From positions 558,001-622,000 of the forward strand of contig JADJSV010000001.1 of the NCBI GenBank assembly GCA_016711505.1: a stretch of 64,000 bases of DNA, in the 5' to 3' direction. Positions within the stretch are counted from its first letter, which is position 1, and every line of letters begins with the position of its first letter. Below are positions 17,186 to 27,630 of the stretch, in pieces. Below the pieces are notes generated by a model that worked only from the letters and a program-made list of their open reading frames with translations, did no database searches and was not told the DNA's origin. The DNA comes from Bacteroidota bacterium (GTDB lineage: Bacteria > Bacteroidota > Bacteroidia > AKYH767-A > 2013-40CM-41-45). Position numbers and translations under genes: made by a program.

Positions 17186-19675
17186 TCAATAATCAATCAA
17201 CTCCGGCCCCGATTCCTGAGGCGTTGTTTTCTGATTCTTACGTTTTGAGAAAAGGCTGTTGTCCGCCTTACCGATTTTATAGGAAAAATTTAGCATTGCA
17301 ACACGGGATTCACGGCTCCGGGAACCTTCTGTCCGGTAATATTCACCGAAGTTAATGTATTCAAATTTTCGCATTGCGAAGACATCGTTTACATTCAGAC
17401 TCAATGAAGCTTTACCATTCCATAGATCTTGTTTCAATCCGACATCAATACCACTCATACCTTTGATCTCACCATTTACGGTAGTCATCGGTGCTAAATA
17501 ATTTCCTGTTAACTGAAAGGACGTATTCTTTGCAACCCGCAGACTAACATTCAAACGTGAGGACCATTGAGTAGAATTTGTCTGGTAATCTGAATTTACG
17601 TTTGTACCATTAATTTTACTTTGGTAAATATTAAAACTTCCCATCACGGAACCAAGTTTCTCGAAAGAATAACGCACGATCAATTCACCACCCGTATTTT
17701 CCGAAGAAGAAAAATTTGTTGTTGTCATTGTTCCCACTCCTGTATTTGCATCTACTGTACGGTATCTGCTGATAAGATCATCTGTTCTTCTGTAAAAAAC
17801 AGATGTCGTAATATTCCAGGATTTTACATTCAGGCTATTAGATAATTCAAGAGCATTCGTAAATTCAGGTCTGAGAAATGGATTTCCCTGACGGATATTC
17901 AATGAGTCTGAGTAATCAACAAATGGATTCAGTGAACGGGAATCCGGACGATTTACCCGACGACTGTAACTCAACTGCAGATCACTTTTCGAAGACAATG
18001 GATATTTAAAAAACGCACTGGGAAAAAATGAGATATAATCATTCTTATATGTTTCCAATATTGTTTGTGATTCAATTGATGCAAATGTTTGTTCAGCCCT
18101 AAGGCCAAAATTATAATCAAGTTTTTTAATTTTACTTGTAAACATTGCATATCCGGCTGCTATCTGTTCATTGTATACAAAGTGGTCTGAGTTAAGATTG
18201 TTTCTTTCATACAGGCCGCTATTAAAATTGAGGTCAGAGTAATTCAATTCATTGTCGAGAAAGCGGTTTGAACTTTTTAATCCTGCTTCAAGTTTGCTGG
18301 TTTTATTTATTGGCTGAACTAAATCTGCCTGTGCAATAATATTCTGATAAGTATTTTCATTATTATTGATCTGATAATGCAGATCAAAAGCAGAATAAAG
18401 ACTGCTGCTATATTCATTATCTGATTCCCTTAAGCTGGAAGAATAAGATAAGTTAGCAGTAAATTCTCTGCTTGTTGAATCCCATGTTCTTCGGTAATCA
18501 GCATTCAGATCATAATTGAAATTATTATTTGACTCGATGTTATCACGGTAATATGTATCAAATGTAATTTCCTCCGGAGTGAAAAAACGATATTGAATTT
18601 GTTCCGGTCTATTATCATCTCTGAACGACACAGAGCCACTCACACCAATTGTATTGAATTTATTTACAAAAAAATCTGCCCCAAGTTTTCCTACGTGATT
18701 ATCATTCTTAGAAGTTCCCTGTGAACTGGAACTGTAGTAATATGGAGATTGTCCGGAAAAAAAATTATATTGTGTACTCATTCCTTTGTTACTGCGGCTT
18801 TCATGTCTGTAATTATAATTTGCATAAAGATTCACTCTTGGCGAACGGTCGTTCCCGCCTATTCCGAAATTGTATTTATCATTTGTTCCTACTCCAAGAG
18901 TGACATTTCCATTCATGCCCTTCATCTTCTCTTTTTTGGTCTTGATATTTATTATTCCTGCCATACCATCAGCATCAAATTTTGCAGAAGGATTTGTTAT
19001 GATCTCTATTTGTTCAATTGCTCCGGCCGGGATCTGTTGTAGTACAGCTTTTCTATCTCCACCCAGCATACCCGAAGGTTTACCGTCTATCAGAATCGTC
19101 ACATTTGCGCTTCCTCTCAATGCAACATTCCCATCAATATCAACTGCAACGGAAGGAATTGTTTGAAGTACATCCGTTACAGTTCCTCCCGTATTGACAA
19201 TATTTTTATCCATGTTATAGATCTTTCTATCGATCGAATTCACATAGTCTGCTTTCTCTCCTGTAATAGTCACTGCATCTAAATTAGTAATAGAGCTTGA
19301 CATTTTTATTACTCCGGCATCCACTTCTACATTTTGCATGGAAAGTGAAATCGGTCTGGAAAAAGATGTTTTGTAACCTATGAATGATGCTTTGATGATA
19401 ATATTCCCCAACGGCAGATCTTCAGCTAGAAAATTTCCGCTTTCATTGGTTTGAACACCGCCCACTAATGATGAATCTCTTGCAGATAGAAAAGCAACTG
19501 CTGCAAAACTTACAGGTTCGTTTGTTTTAGCATCCCGCAGACTTCCTATAATCTTTCCGATTTTGGGTGCATTCCTTCTCAAAGAATCCGGTCGGGTTCC
19601 GGAAAATTCTCTCTGTTGTGCAAATAGTATTGTTTGAAATAGAAGAAAAATGAGAATTAAAGATGATCTTTTCAT
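17186..19675 (-). CDS. Outer-membrane beta-barrel receptor (CarboxypepD_reg + plug + barrel)
   Basis: 829 residues from the ATG at 19675, which begins a clear signal peptide (SLILIFLLFQTILFAQ); upstream residues in the longer ORF are not signal-like. Domains in order: carboxypeptidase regulatory-like (IGSLRDAKTNEPVSFAAV), a TonB-type plug (VLQTIPSVAVDIDGNVALRG, then LIDGKPSG and QIEIITNPSAKFDADGMAG), then a barrel of about 600 residues of the outer-membrane beta-barrel family found in Bacteroidota. No SusD-like partner is adjacent, which argues against glycan import. Ligand unknown. Divergent from rarA across about 105 bp holding both promoters. Confidence 0.9.
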   Translation of the reverse strand: MKRSSLILIFLLFQTILFAQQREFSGTRPDSLRRNAPKIGKIIGSLRDAKTNEPVSFAAVAFLSARDSSLVGGVQTNESGNFLAEDLPLGNIIIKASFIGYKTSFSRPISLSMQNVEVDAGVIKMSSSITNLDAVTITGEKADYVNSIDRKIYNMDKNIVNTGGTVTDVLQTIPSVAVDIDGNVALRGSANVTILIDGKPSGMLGGDRKAVLQQIPAGAIEQIEIITNPSAKFDADGMAGIINIKTKKEKMKGMNGNVTLGVGTNDKYNFGIGGNDRSPRVNLYANYNYRHESRSNKGMSTQYNFFSGQSPYYYSSSSQGTSKNDNHVGKLGADFFVNKFNTIGVSGSVSFRDDNRPEQIQYRFFTPEEITFDTYYRDNIESNNNFNYDLNADYRRTWDSTSREFTANLSYSSSLRESDNEYSSSLYSAFDLHYQINNNENTYQNIIAQADLVQPINKTSKLEAGLKSSNRFLDNELNYSDLNFNSGLYERNNLNSDHFVYNEQIAAGYAMFTSKIKKLDYNFGLRAEQTFASIESQTILETYKNDYISFFPSAFFKYPLSSKSDLQLSYSRRVNRPDSRSLNPFVDYSDSLNIRQGNPFLRPEFTNALELSNSLNVKSWNITTSVFYRRTDDLISRYRTVDANTGVGTMTTTNFSSSENTGGELIVRYSFEKLGSVMGSFNIYQSKINGTNVNSDYQTNSTQWSSRLNVSLRVAKNTSFQLTGNYLAPMTTVNGEIKGMSGIDVGLKQDLWNGKASLSLNVNDVFAMRKFEYINFGEYYRTEGSRSRESRVAMLNFSYKIGKADNSLFSKRKNQKTTPQESGPELIDY

Positions 19676-19779
19676 AAGTAGAATTGAAGTACAAAAATAG
19701 TACTTAATAGTTAGATTTATGACAGATTTAGGTAAGATAGGTTTAGTGTTATGCGTATATTTACCAAATATTAACATCT

Positions 19780-21063
19780 ATGATTCCTTTAGCTGAACGA
19801 ATGCGACCCACTACTCTTGATCAATACATTGGTCAATCGCATTTGGTTGGAAACGATGCCATTCTGCGTAAAACTTTGGCCAGAAATGTTATTCCTTCCA
19901 TTATTTTCTGGGGTCCGCCGGGAGTCGGTAAAACCACACTTGCCGGGATTATTGCCAAAGAAATCCGGCGTCCTTTTTACGTACTTTCAGCTGTAAGCTC
20001 AGGCGTTAAAGATGTGCGTGAAGTAATTGAAAAAGCTCAGCGCTATCAATTCGAATTGAAAGAAGTTGAAGGTAGTCCTATATTATTTATTGATGAGATC
20101 CATCGTTTCAGCAAATCGCAACAAGATTCTCTTCTCAATGCAGTTGAAAAAGGAATTGTTACACTGATAGGTGCTACAACTGAGAATCCATCTTTCGAAG
20201 TTATCTCTCCTTTACTTTCCCGTTGTCAGGTCTATGTTTTAAAAGAACTTTCTAAAGATGATCTTGTTGCAATTGTCAGGCAAGCAATTAAGGAAGATGT
20301 CGTTCTTAAAAAAAGAAACATTTCTCTTAAAGAATCAGAAGCGTTACTACGTCTGTCTGGTGGCGATGCAAGAAAATTACTCAACCTGCTTGAACTTGTT
20401 GTGAATTCATTTTTGCCCGACGCAGAAATTGAAATTACCAATGAAAAAGTTCAGGAGATCGTTCAGGACAAAATAGCCATTTACGATAAGAATGGTGAAC
20501 AACATTATGACATAATAAGTGCCTTCATTAAATCAATGCGTGGGTCTGATCCGAATGCGGCTGTTTATTGGCTTGCGAGAATGATCCGTGGCGGAGAAGA
20601 TCTTAAATTCATCGCACGCAGGATGGTAATATTTGCTGCAGAAGATATCGGGAATGCGAACCCGACTGCATTGGTAATGGCAAATACTTGTTTTGAAGCA
20701 GTAAGTAAAATAGGTAATCCGGAAGGACGTATTATCCTTTCACAAGTTGTCGTTTATCTGGCAACTTCTACAAAAAGCAATGCAGGTTATATGGCAATAG
20801 AAAAAGCATTAGCAGCAGTAGATGAACATGGCGACCTACCGGTTCCACTCAACATCCGAAATGCTCCAACCAAACTTATGAAGGAGTTGGGATACGGAGA
20901 AGGTTATCATTATGATCATTCAAGTAAAAATAGTTTTGCCGGAAATGAGTTTTTACCCGACTCGATCAGTGGTTCAAAATTTTATGAACCGGGATCAAAT
21001 GCCCGTGAACTTGAAATCCGCAATTTTTTGAAATCACTATGGCGGGAGAAATATGATTATTAA
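19780..21063 (+). CDS. rarA: Replication-associated recombination protein A (AAA+ ATPase)
   Basis: 427 residues, the normal size of RarA/MgsA. Walker A is GPPGVGKT (45-52), Walker B is ILFIDEIHRF with Asp105/Glu106, sensor 1 is GATTENPSFEV, and the C-terminal region (SAFIKSMRGSDPNAAVYWLARM) is diagnostic. The protein acts at stalled replication forks and binds SSB. The start at 19780 is the only sensible ATG (MIPLAERMRP). A 70-bp gap separates it from the next gene. Confidence 0.96.
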   Translation: MIPLAERMRPTTLDQYIGQSHLVGNDAILRKTLARNVIPSIIFWGPPGVGKTTLAGIIAKEIRRPFYVLSAVSSGVKDVREVIEKAQRYQFELKEVEGSPILFIDEIHRFSKSQQDSLLNAVEKGIVTLIGATTENPSFEVISPLLSRCQVYVLKELSKDDLVAIVRQAIKEDVVLKKRNISLKESEALLRLSGGDARKLLNLLELVVNSFLPDAEIEITNEKVQEIVQDKIAIYDKNGEQHYDIISAFIKSMRGSDPNAAVYWLARMIRGGEDLKFIARRMVIFAAEDIGNANPTALVMANTCFEAVSKIGNPEGRIILSQVVVYLATSTKSNAGYMAIEKALAAVDEHGDLPVPLNIRNAPTKLMKELGYGEGYHYDHSSKNSFAGNEFLPDSISGSKFYEPGSNARELEIRNFLKSLWREKYDY

Positions 21064-21133
21064 CAACTCAAGCGTATAATTTCCCGAAAATCCTGGTGTC
21101 AATACTCACTTCTTTTTCTCATATTTACAACGA

Positions 21134-22726
21134 ATGAAAGGTCTAACCCTACTTATTATCCTATTTGCTTCTCTGTTTGTTTCTTGCAAAAAAGAAAATG
21201 ATAATCCACAATGGAATGTCAATTTTCTTGGTCCTCTTGCAAAAGCAACACTTGGAATTGAAAACCTCATCGGTGATTCTTCTCTTTCAATAAATTCAAA
21301 TGGAGCAGTGAGTCTGATTATTGATACGACTTTTTCAAACTTTAAACTTGATTCGATCTATACAATTCCTGATACTACTATCCTGACCACACAGATTTTT
21401 CCGCCAGCTCCGTTTCCCATACCTCCAGGTACGGTTTTTACTCCCGGAAATAGTAATGTTGTGTTAGGAGTTTCAGGTGTGCAATTAAAATCTGCAAATC
21501 TTCAGGAAGGATCAATAAAAATTGAAATTAAAAATACACTACAATCCAAGATTCTGTACACTTACAAAATTCCAAGGGCAATAAAAAATGGAGTTCCATT
21601 TGAAGTGAATTTTACTATTGATTCCGCATCCATTACTGATCCTAAGTTTTTTACACAGAGTTACGATTTCTCCGGCTATACTATTGATCTGACGGGCTCA
21701 ACAGGTGGGTCATTTAATACATTGGCTTATGATGTACTTGCAAAATCAGATCCTGCCGGCGATACATTTAATTTGGCAGGCAGTGATACTCTGATAAATA
21801 TAAAAACTTCACTCTTAGGAATTGCTCCAAATTATGTTCGCGGTTATCTTGGACAGACAGATCTGTCAGAAAACAAAAGCATCAGTTTTGGTTTCGGTAA
21901 CCTGATTTCTGATGGAACAATTGCCTTAGACAGCGTTGATATGAAATTTGAAGTGACGAATTACATCGGTGTTGACATTCAGGCATACATCAATAGTTTA
22001 ACATCGGTTAATAACAGGACAGGACAAACCGTCCCGTTAAACAATTCAAATCTTATTCAACATAATCTGAATATTAATCGCGCAACAGAAAATTCGCTTG
22101 CAAGTTATAATGTGATTCCTTACGTCTATTCTGTTTCCTTGAATAAAAACAACAGTAACATCAAACAGATCATGGAAAGTTTGCCGGATAGTCTCCGGTA
22201 TGATCTGTCATTCCAACTGAATCCACTTGGAAATATTTCAGGGAGCTCCGATTTTATCTATAGCGATAAACTCATCGACACAAGAATCCAGGTGAAAATG
22301 CCTCTGTCTTTTGCTGCAAATCAATTGACGTTATCCGATACGATTGATTTTAATATTGAAGATGCTACTGATCTTGATCCAATTGGCCCAAGTGTTATCA
22401 CACTTCATGCAATGAATGGATTTCCGTTTGATATGAACATGCAATTATTATTACTTGATGAAAATAATAATGTGATCGATTCCCTACTTGTTCCCGGATT
22501 AATTGCTTCCGGTCAGTTAGACATCAATAATCTCGTCACTTCGTCTACTCAGACAAAGATCCCAATCCCTATCGACGATAACAGAAAACAAAAACTTACC
22601 AATACAAAACGGATAAAAGTCCGTGCTGCATTTACAACACCGAATTATCCGCAGTTAGTTCAATTGTATAACTCTTATCACCTCGATCTCAAATTTATTG
22701 GAGATGGTGAATATCTTATCCGCTAG
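21134..22726 (+). CDS. Large hypothetical lipoprotein
   Basis: 530 residues with a lipoprotein signal (FASLFVSC, Cys18). The mature part is beta-rich with many Ser/Thr/Asn and no motif I recognise. Hydrophobic/polar alternation and repeated phrases such as LNNSNLI and LINIKTSLLGI suggest a beta-sandwich or repeat surface protein. It is followed 3 bp later by a porin-like gene, so the two probably form one unit at the outer membrane. Confidence 0.75.
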   Translation: MKGLTLLIILFASLFVSCKKENDNPQWNVNFLGPLAKATLGIENLIGDSSLSINSNGAVSLIIDTTFSNFKLDSIYTIPDTTILTTQIFPPAPFPIPPGTVFTPGNSNVVLGVSGVQLKSANLQEGSIKIEIKNTLQSKILYTYKIPRAIKNGVPFEVNFTIDSASITDPKFFTQSYDFSGYTIDLTGSTGGSFNTLAYDVLAKSDPAGDTFNLAGSDTLINIKTSLLGIAPNYVRGYLGQTDLSENKSISFGFGNLISDGTIALDSVDMKFEVTNYIGVDIQAYINSLTSVNNRTGQTVPLNNSNLIQHNLNINRATENSLASYNVIPYVYSVSLNKNNSNIKQIMESLPDSLRYDLSFQLNPLGNISGSSDFIYSDKLIDTRIQVKMPLSFAANQLTLSDTIDFNIEDATDLDPIGPSVITLHAMNGFPFDMNMQLLLLDENNNVIDSLLVPGLIASGQLDINNLVTSSTQTKIPIPIDDNRKQKLTNTKRIKVRAAFTTPNYPQLVQLYNSYHLDLKFIGDGEYLIR

Positions 22727-22729
22727 TCT

Positions 22730-24031
22730 GTGAAAAGAATTTTATTCGCCATAATCTCTATTTTATTCAGTCAGGCCGTTTTTGCATATAAACATCAACC
22801 TGATACTTCCAAAGCTGATTCAACCAGAAGTGGTTCCTATTGGTCTGATGACCTTTCAAATTATATAAAATCTAAAGTTACAATTGAATCAGAATACTTC
22901 TTTGGTTCAAATGCTCTCACAATTGATCTTGCATCTACATATTTTATGAATGGTTTTATAAATAATGGGATGAAGGATGTTGTATCAAGGAAACTTGATG
23001 GATCAAATCGATTTGGAGCCGGTTTCAAATATGAATTTAGTTACCGTCATCAACCTGATTCATTTTTGTTTGGACTAAGAAATTCATTTTATCAGATTGG
23101 ATTCAGAGATGTTTTTCATCTTGATTCGAAATTCAATATTGATGTTTTTGAATTATATTTCCGGGGGAATAAAAAATATGCAGGGAAGACTGCTGACATT
23201 GGGAATTTTGAATTCAACCAACTTTTTTACCAACAGCTCTATTTCATGTTTGGACATTCATTTATCAGGTCGGAAAATAAATTCGAATATTCTATTGGTT
23301 TAAATTTTAACAAAGGACATAAGTTACTTATTATTGAAGCTACAGATGCATCCATTTATACTCAAGAAGATGGCGAATATCTTGACCTGGATGCAAGTTT
23401 GGAAATTCACAGAAATGATTCTGCAAAAAATGAAAAGTTGGCATTCAACGGGATTGGCGGCTCGATAGATTTCAATTTTAAATGGACTGATAAAAAGAAC
23501 AGATCACTGGAATTCAAAACTCAGAATCTAGGAATGATAGCATGGAACAATCAATCTGCTTTCATCGAGGCCGACACAGCATTCAAATTTGAAGGTGTTG
23601 ACATTTCAGAATTATTCGACTTTTCGGATTCAGTTACAAATTCTATTTCATTGGATTCATCATTAGTAGAGCCCTATCTCACAAAAAGAATTAAAAAAGA
23701 ACATACAACACCTTTGCCTGCATTAATTCAATTCAAGTATTCAATTCCAATTGAAAAATATAAAACAATAGCTTCAACTGAGGTTGGTTATTTGCTTTTT
23801 GCTAATTGTAAGCCTTATGTCCGACAGAGTTTTCAGTACAAAATTAATTATGTTCATTCAATTGGTTTAAGTTTGAGCTACGGTGGTTATTCTAATTTCG
23901 ATGTTGGATTAAACTATGAACTTAAATTTAAAAGCTACAAATTTAAACTCAAAAGTGATGCAATTACAGGCTTCTTCATGAAAGATGCTACGAGTCAAGG
24001 TGCTTTTGTATCTTTGTCAAAATCTTTCTAA
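22730..24031 (+). CDS. Putative outer-membrane barrel protein (DUF5723-like)
   Basis: 433 residues starting with GTG (Val as fMet) 3 bp after the preceding stop; the signal peptide RILFAIISILFSQAVFA supports this start. The body has many amphipathic strands with aromatic girdles (YEFSYRHQPDSFLFGLRNSFYQIGF) and ends in AFVSLSKSF, a Phe-terminated final strand typical of outer-membrane barrels. It resembles DUF5723-type proteins, but I recall that only loosely. It is co-transcribed with the upstream lipoprotein. Confidence 0.7.
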   Translation: MKRILFAIISILFSQAVFAYKHQPDTSKADSTRSGSYWSDDLSNYIKSKVTIESEYFFGSNALTIDLASTYFMNGFINNGMKDVVSRKLDGSNRFGAGFKYEFSYRHQPDSFLFGLRNSFYQIGFRDVFHLDSKFNIDVFELYFRGNKKYAGKTADIGNFEFNQLFYQQLYFMFGHSFIRSENKFEYSIGLNFNKGHKLLIIEATDASIYTQEDGEYLDLDASLEIHRNDSAKNEKLAFNGIGGSIDFNFKWTDKKNRSLEFKTQNLGMIAWNNQSAFIEADTAFKFEGVDISELFDFSDSVTNSISLDSSLVEPYLTKRIKKEHTTPLPALIQFKYSIPIEKYKTIASTEVGYLLFANCKPYVRQSFQYKINYVHSIGLSLSYGGYSNFDVGLNYELKFKSYKFKLKSDAITGFFMKDATSQGAFVSLSKSF

Positions 24032-24085
24032 ATAATTCAATTCCGAAAACTCTAATTCGAATTACCTATCACGAACAACAAGAAA

Positions 24086-24895
24086 ATGCTCTCAAAGATC
24101 CCCCACATAAAAAACACCGACTCCGGAAATTTCTTTCTCCTGGCCGGTCCTTGCGTTGTTGAAAGCGAAGAAATGACAATGGGTATTGCAAAACGCGTTC
24201 AGGAAATTACTGACCGCTTGAAAATACCTTTCATCTTTAAAGCGAGCTACCGTAAAGCAAATCGAAGTCGTATAGATTCGTTCACAGGCATTGGCGACGA
24301 AAATGCATTAAACATTCTTGCAAAAGTCCGTGAAACTTTTAAAGTACCGATTGTAACCGATATTCATGAAAGTGATGATGCTGCAATTGCCGCTAAATAT
24401 GTAGATGTATTACAGATCCCTGCATTTCTTTGTCGCCAGACTGAACTTTTATTAGCAGCAGCTGCAACCGGCAAGGTTGTGAATATCAAGAAAGGCCAAT
24501 TTCTCTCCGGAGATTCAATGAAATTTGCTGTAGATAAAGTCCGGAATGCAGGAAATGAAAATGTTATGCTTACAGAAAGAGGAAGTATGTTTGGCTATCA
24601 GGATCTGATCGTCGATTACCGACAAGTAGTTGACATGAAGAAGAACAATGTTCCAGTCATACTTGATATCACCCATTCCTTGCAACAACCAAATCAAACC
24701 ACAGGAGTTACCGGAGGTCGCCCGGATATGATAGAACTTATTGCGAAAGCTGGTATTGCAGTTGGCTTTGACGGACTATTTGTAGAAACACATCCTGATC
24801 CTAAAAATGCAAAATCGGATGGTGCGAATATGTTGCATCTGGATCATTTGGAAGGGATGCTTGAAAAGTTGATTCGAATACGCAAGGCGATTTAA
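24086..24895 (+). CDS. kdsA: 3-deoxy-8-phosphooctulonate (KDO-8-P) synthase
   Basis: 269 residues, standard length. It condenses PEP and arabinose-5-phosphate to KDO-8-P for the lipopolysaccharide inner core. Signatures: LLAGPCVVESEE near the N-terminus, FKASYRKANRSR, VPIVTDIHE, VLQIPAFLCRQTELL, NIKKGQFL and VTGGRPDMI, followed by FVETHPDPKNAKSDGAN. The Asn in KANRSR suggests the metal-independent subclass, but I have not confirmed that. It is monocistronic between hairpin elements. Confidence 0.96.
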   Translation: MLSKIPHIKNTDSGNFFLLAGPCVVESEEMTMGIAKRVQEITDRLKIPFIFKASYRKANRSRIDSFTGIGDENALNILAKVRETFKVPIVTDIHESDDAAIAAKYVDVLQIPAFLCRQTELLLAAAATGKVVNIKKGQFLSGDSMKFAVDKVRNAGNENVMLTERGSMFGYQDLIVDYRQVVDMKKNNVPVILDITHSLQQPNQTTGVTGGRPDMIELIAKAGIAVGFDGLFVETHPDPKNAKSDGANMLHLDHLEGMLEKLIRIRKAI

Positions 24896-24981
24896 ACACA
24901 GAGAGCATTAAGAAAAAAAGGGAGAAAAAAAGAATTTACTTTCTTTTCTCCCTTTTTTTCTTTGTGCCCTCTGTGTTAAAA
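24896..24981. repeat. Inverted repeat with AACACAGAG / CTCTGTGTT ends
   Basis: Begins at the kdsA stop codon. AACACAGAG on the left pairs with CTCTGTGTT on the right, and inside, AAGGGAGAAAA pairs with TTTTCTCCCTT. It probably terminates kdsA transcription. A weaker copy with the same ends is at 52673-52751. Confidence 0.75.
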
Positions 24982-25076
24982 AAAATCATTTTTCTATCGT
25001 TTATTTAGAATTAGTAAAGATCTAAAAACCGATATCAAAAATATTTTTATATTTATCGGATAAATTTTAGATCAAT

Positions 25077-25703
25077 ATGACTGACATATATTTGAATAGA
25101 AAATTATATTTATTTTTTTTAGTTTTATTTATATCCAATGAATGTTTTTCCCAAGATACAATCGTTAAAGTAAACAAAGATACCATCCAGGCTAAAATAC
25201 TTGAAGTTGGGATATCTGAAATTAAATATAAAAGGTTCGACAATCCCGAAGGGCCAATATTTGTTATTCCGAAATCAGATATTTTATTGATACGATATGT
25301 TAACGGAGGAACAGACAATTTCAATGTTGAAAAAGATAACTCTCCGATACCGGCATCACAAATTGAATTCAAAAATCCGGAAGGATTAACTGCTGAAGAA
25401 TTAAAGTTAAAGGGTCAAAAAGATGCGACAAGACATTATGATGGATATAAAGGTGCGGGAACAGGAACGTTAGTCACAAGTTTAATTTCTCCGGCTTTAG
25501 GATTAATTCCTGCTATTGCATGTGCTTCAACAAAACCAAAACCTGTTAATTTGAATTATCCGGATCCACAATTAATGAACAATTATTCCTACAAAGCCGG
25601 CTATGTAACACGTGCTAAAAAAATTAAACAAGGAAAAGTTTGGACAAACTGGTCAATAGGCTTTGCTGTCAATGTAGTTATTGTATTAGCATTGATTAGG
25701 TAA
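25077..25703 (+). CDS. Hypothetical exported protein
   Basis: 208 residues with an N-terminal signal peptide (LYLFFLVLFISNECFSQ). The mature N-terminal half has short beta strands (KVNKDTIQAKILEVGISEIKYKRF has the style of a family common in Bacteroidota). There is a Gly/Pro/Ala-rich hydrophobic segment (SLISPALGLIPAIA) and a C-terminal membrane-like helix (FAVNVVIVLALI). The function is unknown. Confidence 0.65.
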   Translation: MTDIYLNRKLYLFFLVLFISNECFSQDTIVKVNKDTIQAKILEVGISEIKYKRFDNPEGPIFVIPKSDILLIRYVNGGTDNFNVEKDNSPIPASQIEFKNPEGLTAEELKLKGQKDATRHYDGYKGAGTGTLVTSLISPALGLIPAIACASTKPKPVNLNYPDPQLMNNYSYKAGYVTRAKKIKQGKVWTNWSIGFAVNVVIVLALIR

Positions 25704-25760
25704 ATTATCAACCTTAAAAAACAGATTGATTAGGGTAAAAAAAGTTCATCTCAAGCAATA

Positions 25761-27347
25761 TTACAAGATTATTATCCTGAATGTATTTGTAGTATTGATT
25801 TTCTGTACGTGAAGAAAATAAATTCCTGCGCTCAATTTTGAGAAATCATGTTGCTCTTTCAAATTCCCACTTGATATAAGTTCTCCATTCGAAGATATTA
25901 ATTGGTAGTAATCAGACAGTCCATAATTTGAAATTGAAAAATTCCCATTTCCGGGATTTGGAAATATTTTCAAATTATTAATCTCATTTCGTTCAATCAA
26001 ACTACTTAAAGTATTACACGGATCGCTCAAGTCCGCAACTGAAAATGGAATCGATGAAATATTTCCTTCATTTCCAATTGGCACAAAAACCGAATATTCA
26101 CCTGTAGTATTTATTGCAATTGTTTGAGTGGTTTCACCTGTATTCCAAAGGTATTCCGGATACGTGGCGCCGGCATCAAGATAACCAATCCCTCCTGCTT
26201 CATAACAAGAAATTTCCGGCCGAAGAAATTGAAACGGTAATGAACTAAAGTTAAATGCCCGGTAACTTAAAAGGGTGTCAACAAATGTTACCTCAAAAAC
26301 TTTTTGTCCGACTACATCAATAACTTCAAATGCAGGTTGCGAAATATTTACATTCAAATTACCAAAATCTATCAAGGTATTTCCATTTTCTAACCGCTGA
26401 ACATTTCCGGTTGATAAACTGAATATGGTAGAATCTTTTACATAAGACCAAACAAGTTCTGCAGTGAGATTGATTTCATCGAGAAGATATTCTTTTGCAG
26501 CAGCAGGATGACCGGGCGCACCGTTATCGAACAAGGTAAGGTTTCCATTTGCAATTCGCCGACAATCGTGCTGACCTGTAAACATGCCTGGATCATTCAG
26601 GAAATTAAACTGGTTAGCATTACCACCCATTCGCCACATGACATCACCGGTTGTGCGGTTGATCTTTGTTATCTCATTGAAATGTCTGGAAGAAAGTAGA
26701 ATATTCCCATCTGAATCTTCTGCGACAGCATTTGAATGCGTCCAATCAACTGTGTTCGGGTTATTCAAGCGGGCAGTGTCAACATCAGTAAACGAAAAAT
26801 AGTCTTTTGAATGCCATTCAAATATTACATTCTTATTTACATCCTGAATCTGGATCACAACAGCCTTGACACTCGCTGTTGAACTACCCGGAGAACCGTT
26901 GTTGTTGAATAAATAATAAGAGCTCAGATCCATGACAACATTTTCACTTCCCATTAGTAAGTACTCACCATTAGCCGTGATTTGCATATCATGCCCATCG
27001 TGTTGAATTCCATTTTTACAATTTACTGAATCGAGAATAGTAAAAGAACTATCCATCAGATAGTATTTATTCAAATAAGTATAGGTCATAAGACCATTAC
27101 TTAACAATTTAAAATCACCTGTATTTAATCCGCTGACAAATTCCTTGTAGTAAACAACATTCCCAACACTATCAAGAATCATATGGTAGGGATTAAAATT
27201 AGCACCCTGCGGACCCATTTTTATAGGGACTAAAAAATAATAACCGGTTCCGGAACTATCATAAATTGTAGTATTGAATTGCGGATAATTTTGTGCATGA
27301 ACGCTAATTGACAAAACAATAAATAAAACTAAATATTTCAACATCAT
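25761..27347 (-). CDS. Arylsulfotransferase (ASST)-like secreted protein with T9SS sorting domain
   Basis: 528 residues. Signal peptide LKYLVLFIVLSISVHAQ; the propeller-like core has the phrases NGIQHDGHDMQI, DWTHSNAVAEDSDGNILLSSR, GDVMWRMGG and GQHDCRRIANGNLTLFDNG that characterise the ASST family. The C-terminal 75 residues begin IFPNPGNGNFSI and match a T9SS sorting domain. ASSTs transfer sulfate between phenols; many family members in Bacteroidota are uncharacterised, so the activity is an inference. It stands alone. Confidence 0.82.
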   Translation of the reverse strand: MMLKYLVLFIVLSISVHAQNYPQFNTTIYDSSGTGYYFLVPIKMGPQGANFNPYHMILDSVGNVVYYKEFVSGLNTGDFKLLSNGLMTYTYLNKYYLMDSSFTILDSVNCKNGIQHDGHDMQITANGEYLLMGSENVVMDLSSYYLFNNNGSPGSSTASVKAVVIQIQDVNKNVIFEWHSKDYFSFTDVDTARLNNPNTVDWTHSNAVAEDSDGNILLSSRHFNEITKINRTTGDVMWRMGGNANQFNFLNDPGMFTGQHDCRRIANGNLTLFDNGAPGHPAAAKEYLLDEINLTAELVWSYVKDSTIFSLSTGNVQRLENGNTLIDFGNLNVNISQPAFEVIDVVGQKVFEVTFVDTLLSYRAFNFSSLPFQFLRPEISCYEAGGIGYLDAGATYPEYLWNTGETTQTIAINTTGEYSVFVPIGNEGNISSIPFSVADLSDPCNTLSSLIERNEINNLKIFPNPGNGNFSISNYGLSDYYQLISSNGELISSGNLKEQHDFSKLSAGIYFLHVQKINTTNTFRIIIL

Positions 27348-27630
27348 TTAAATTGTTTTATGATTGAATTCTCTGACAATTTATTAATAAATAAGTTTAA
27401 TGCGAAATTTTTATTAATATCACAAAATAATTATCTGGCTATTTTTCCGGATTTCAGCTGTTCTTACTCCATCCAATTACTATAGCATCAATTTGCTATT
27501 AGACCTGGTCGATTGGAATTGAATTGTAAGATAAGTAATCTGATGAACTGAAAAATGAAAATAAATTTATTGGATTTGTTTCTGATAAATGAAAACCAAA
27601 AAAATATATTAACTGAAAATCAGCTTTGAG

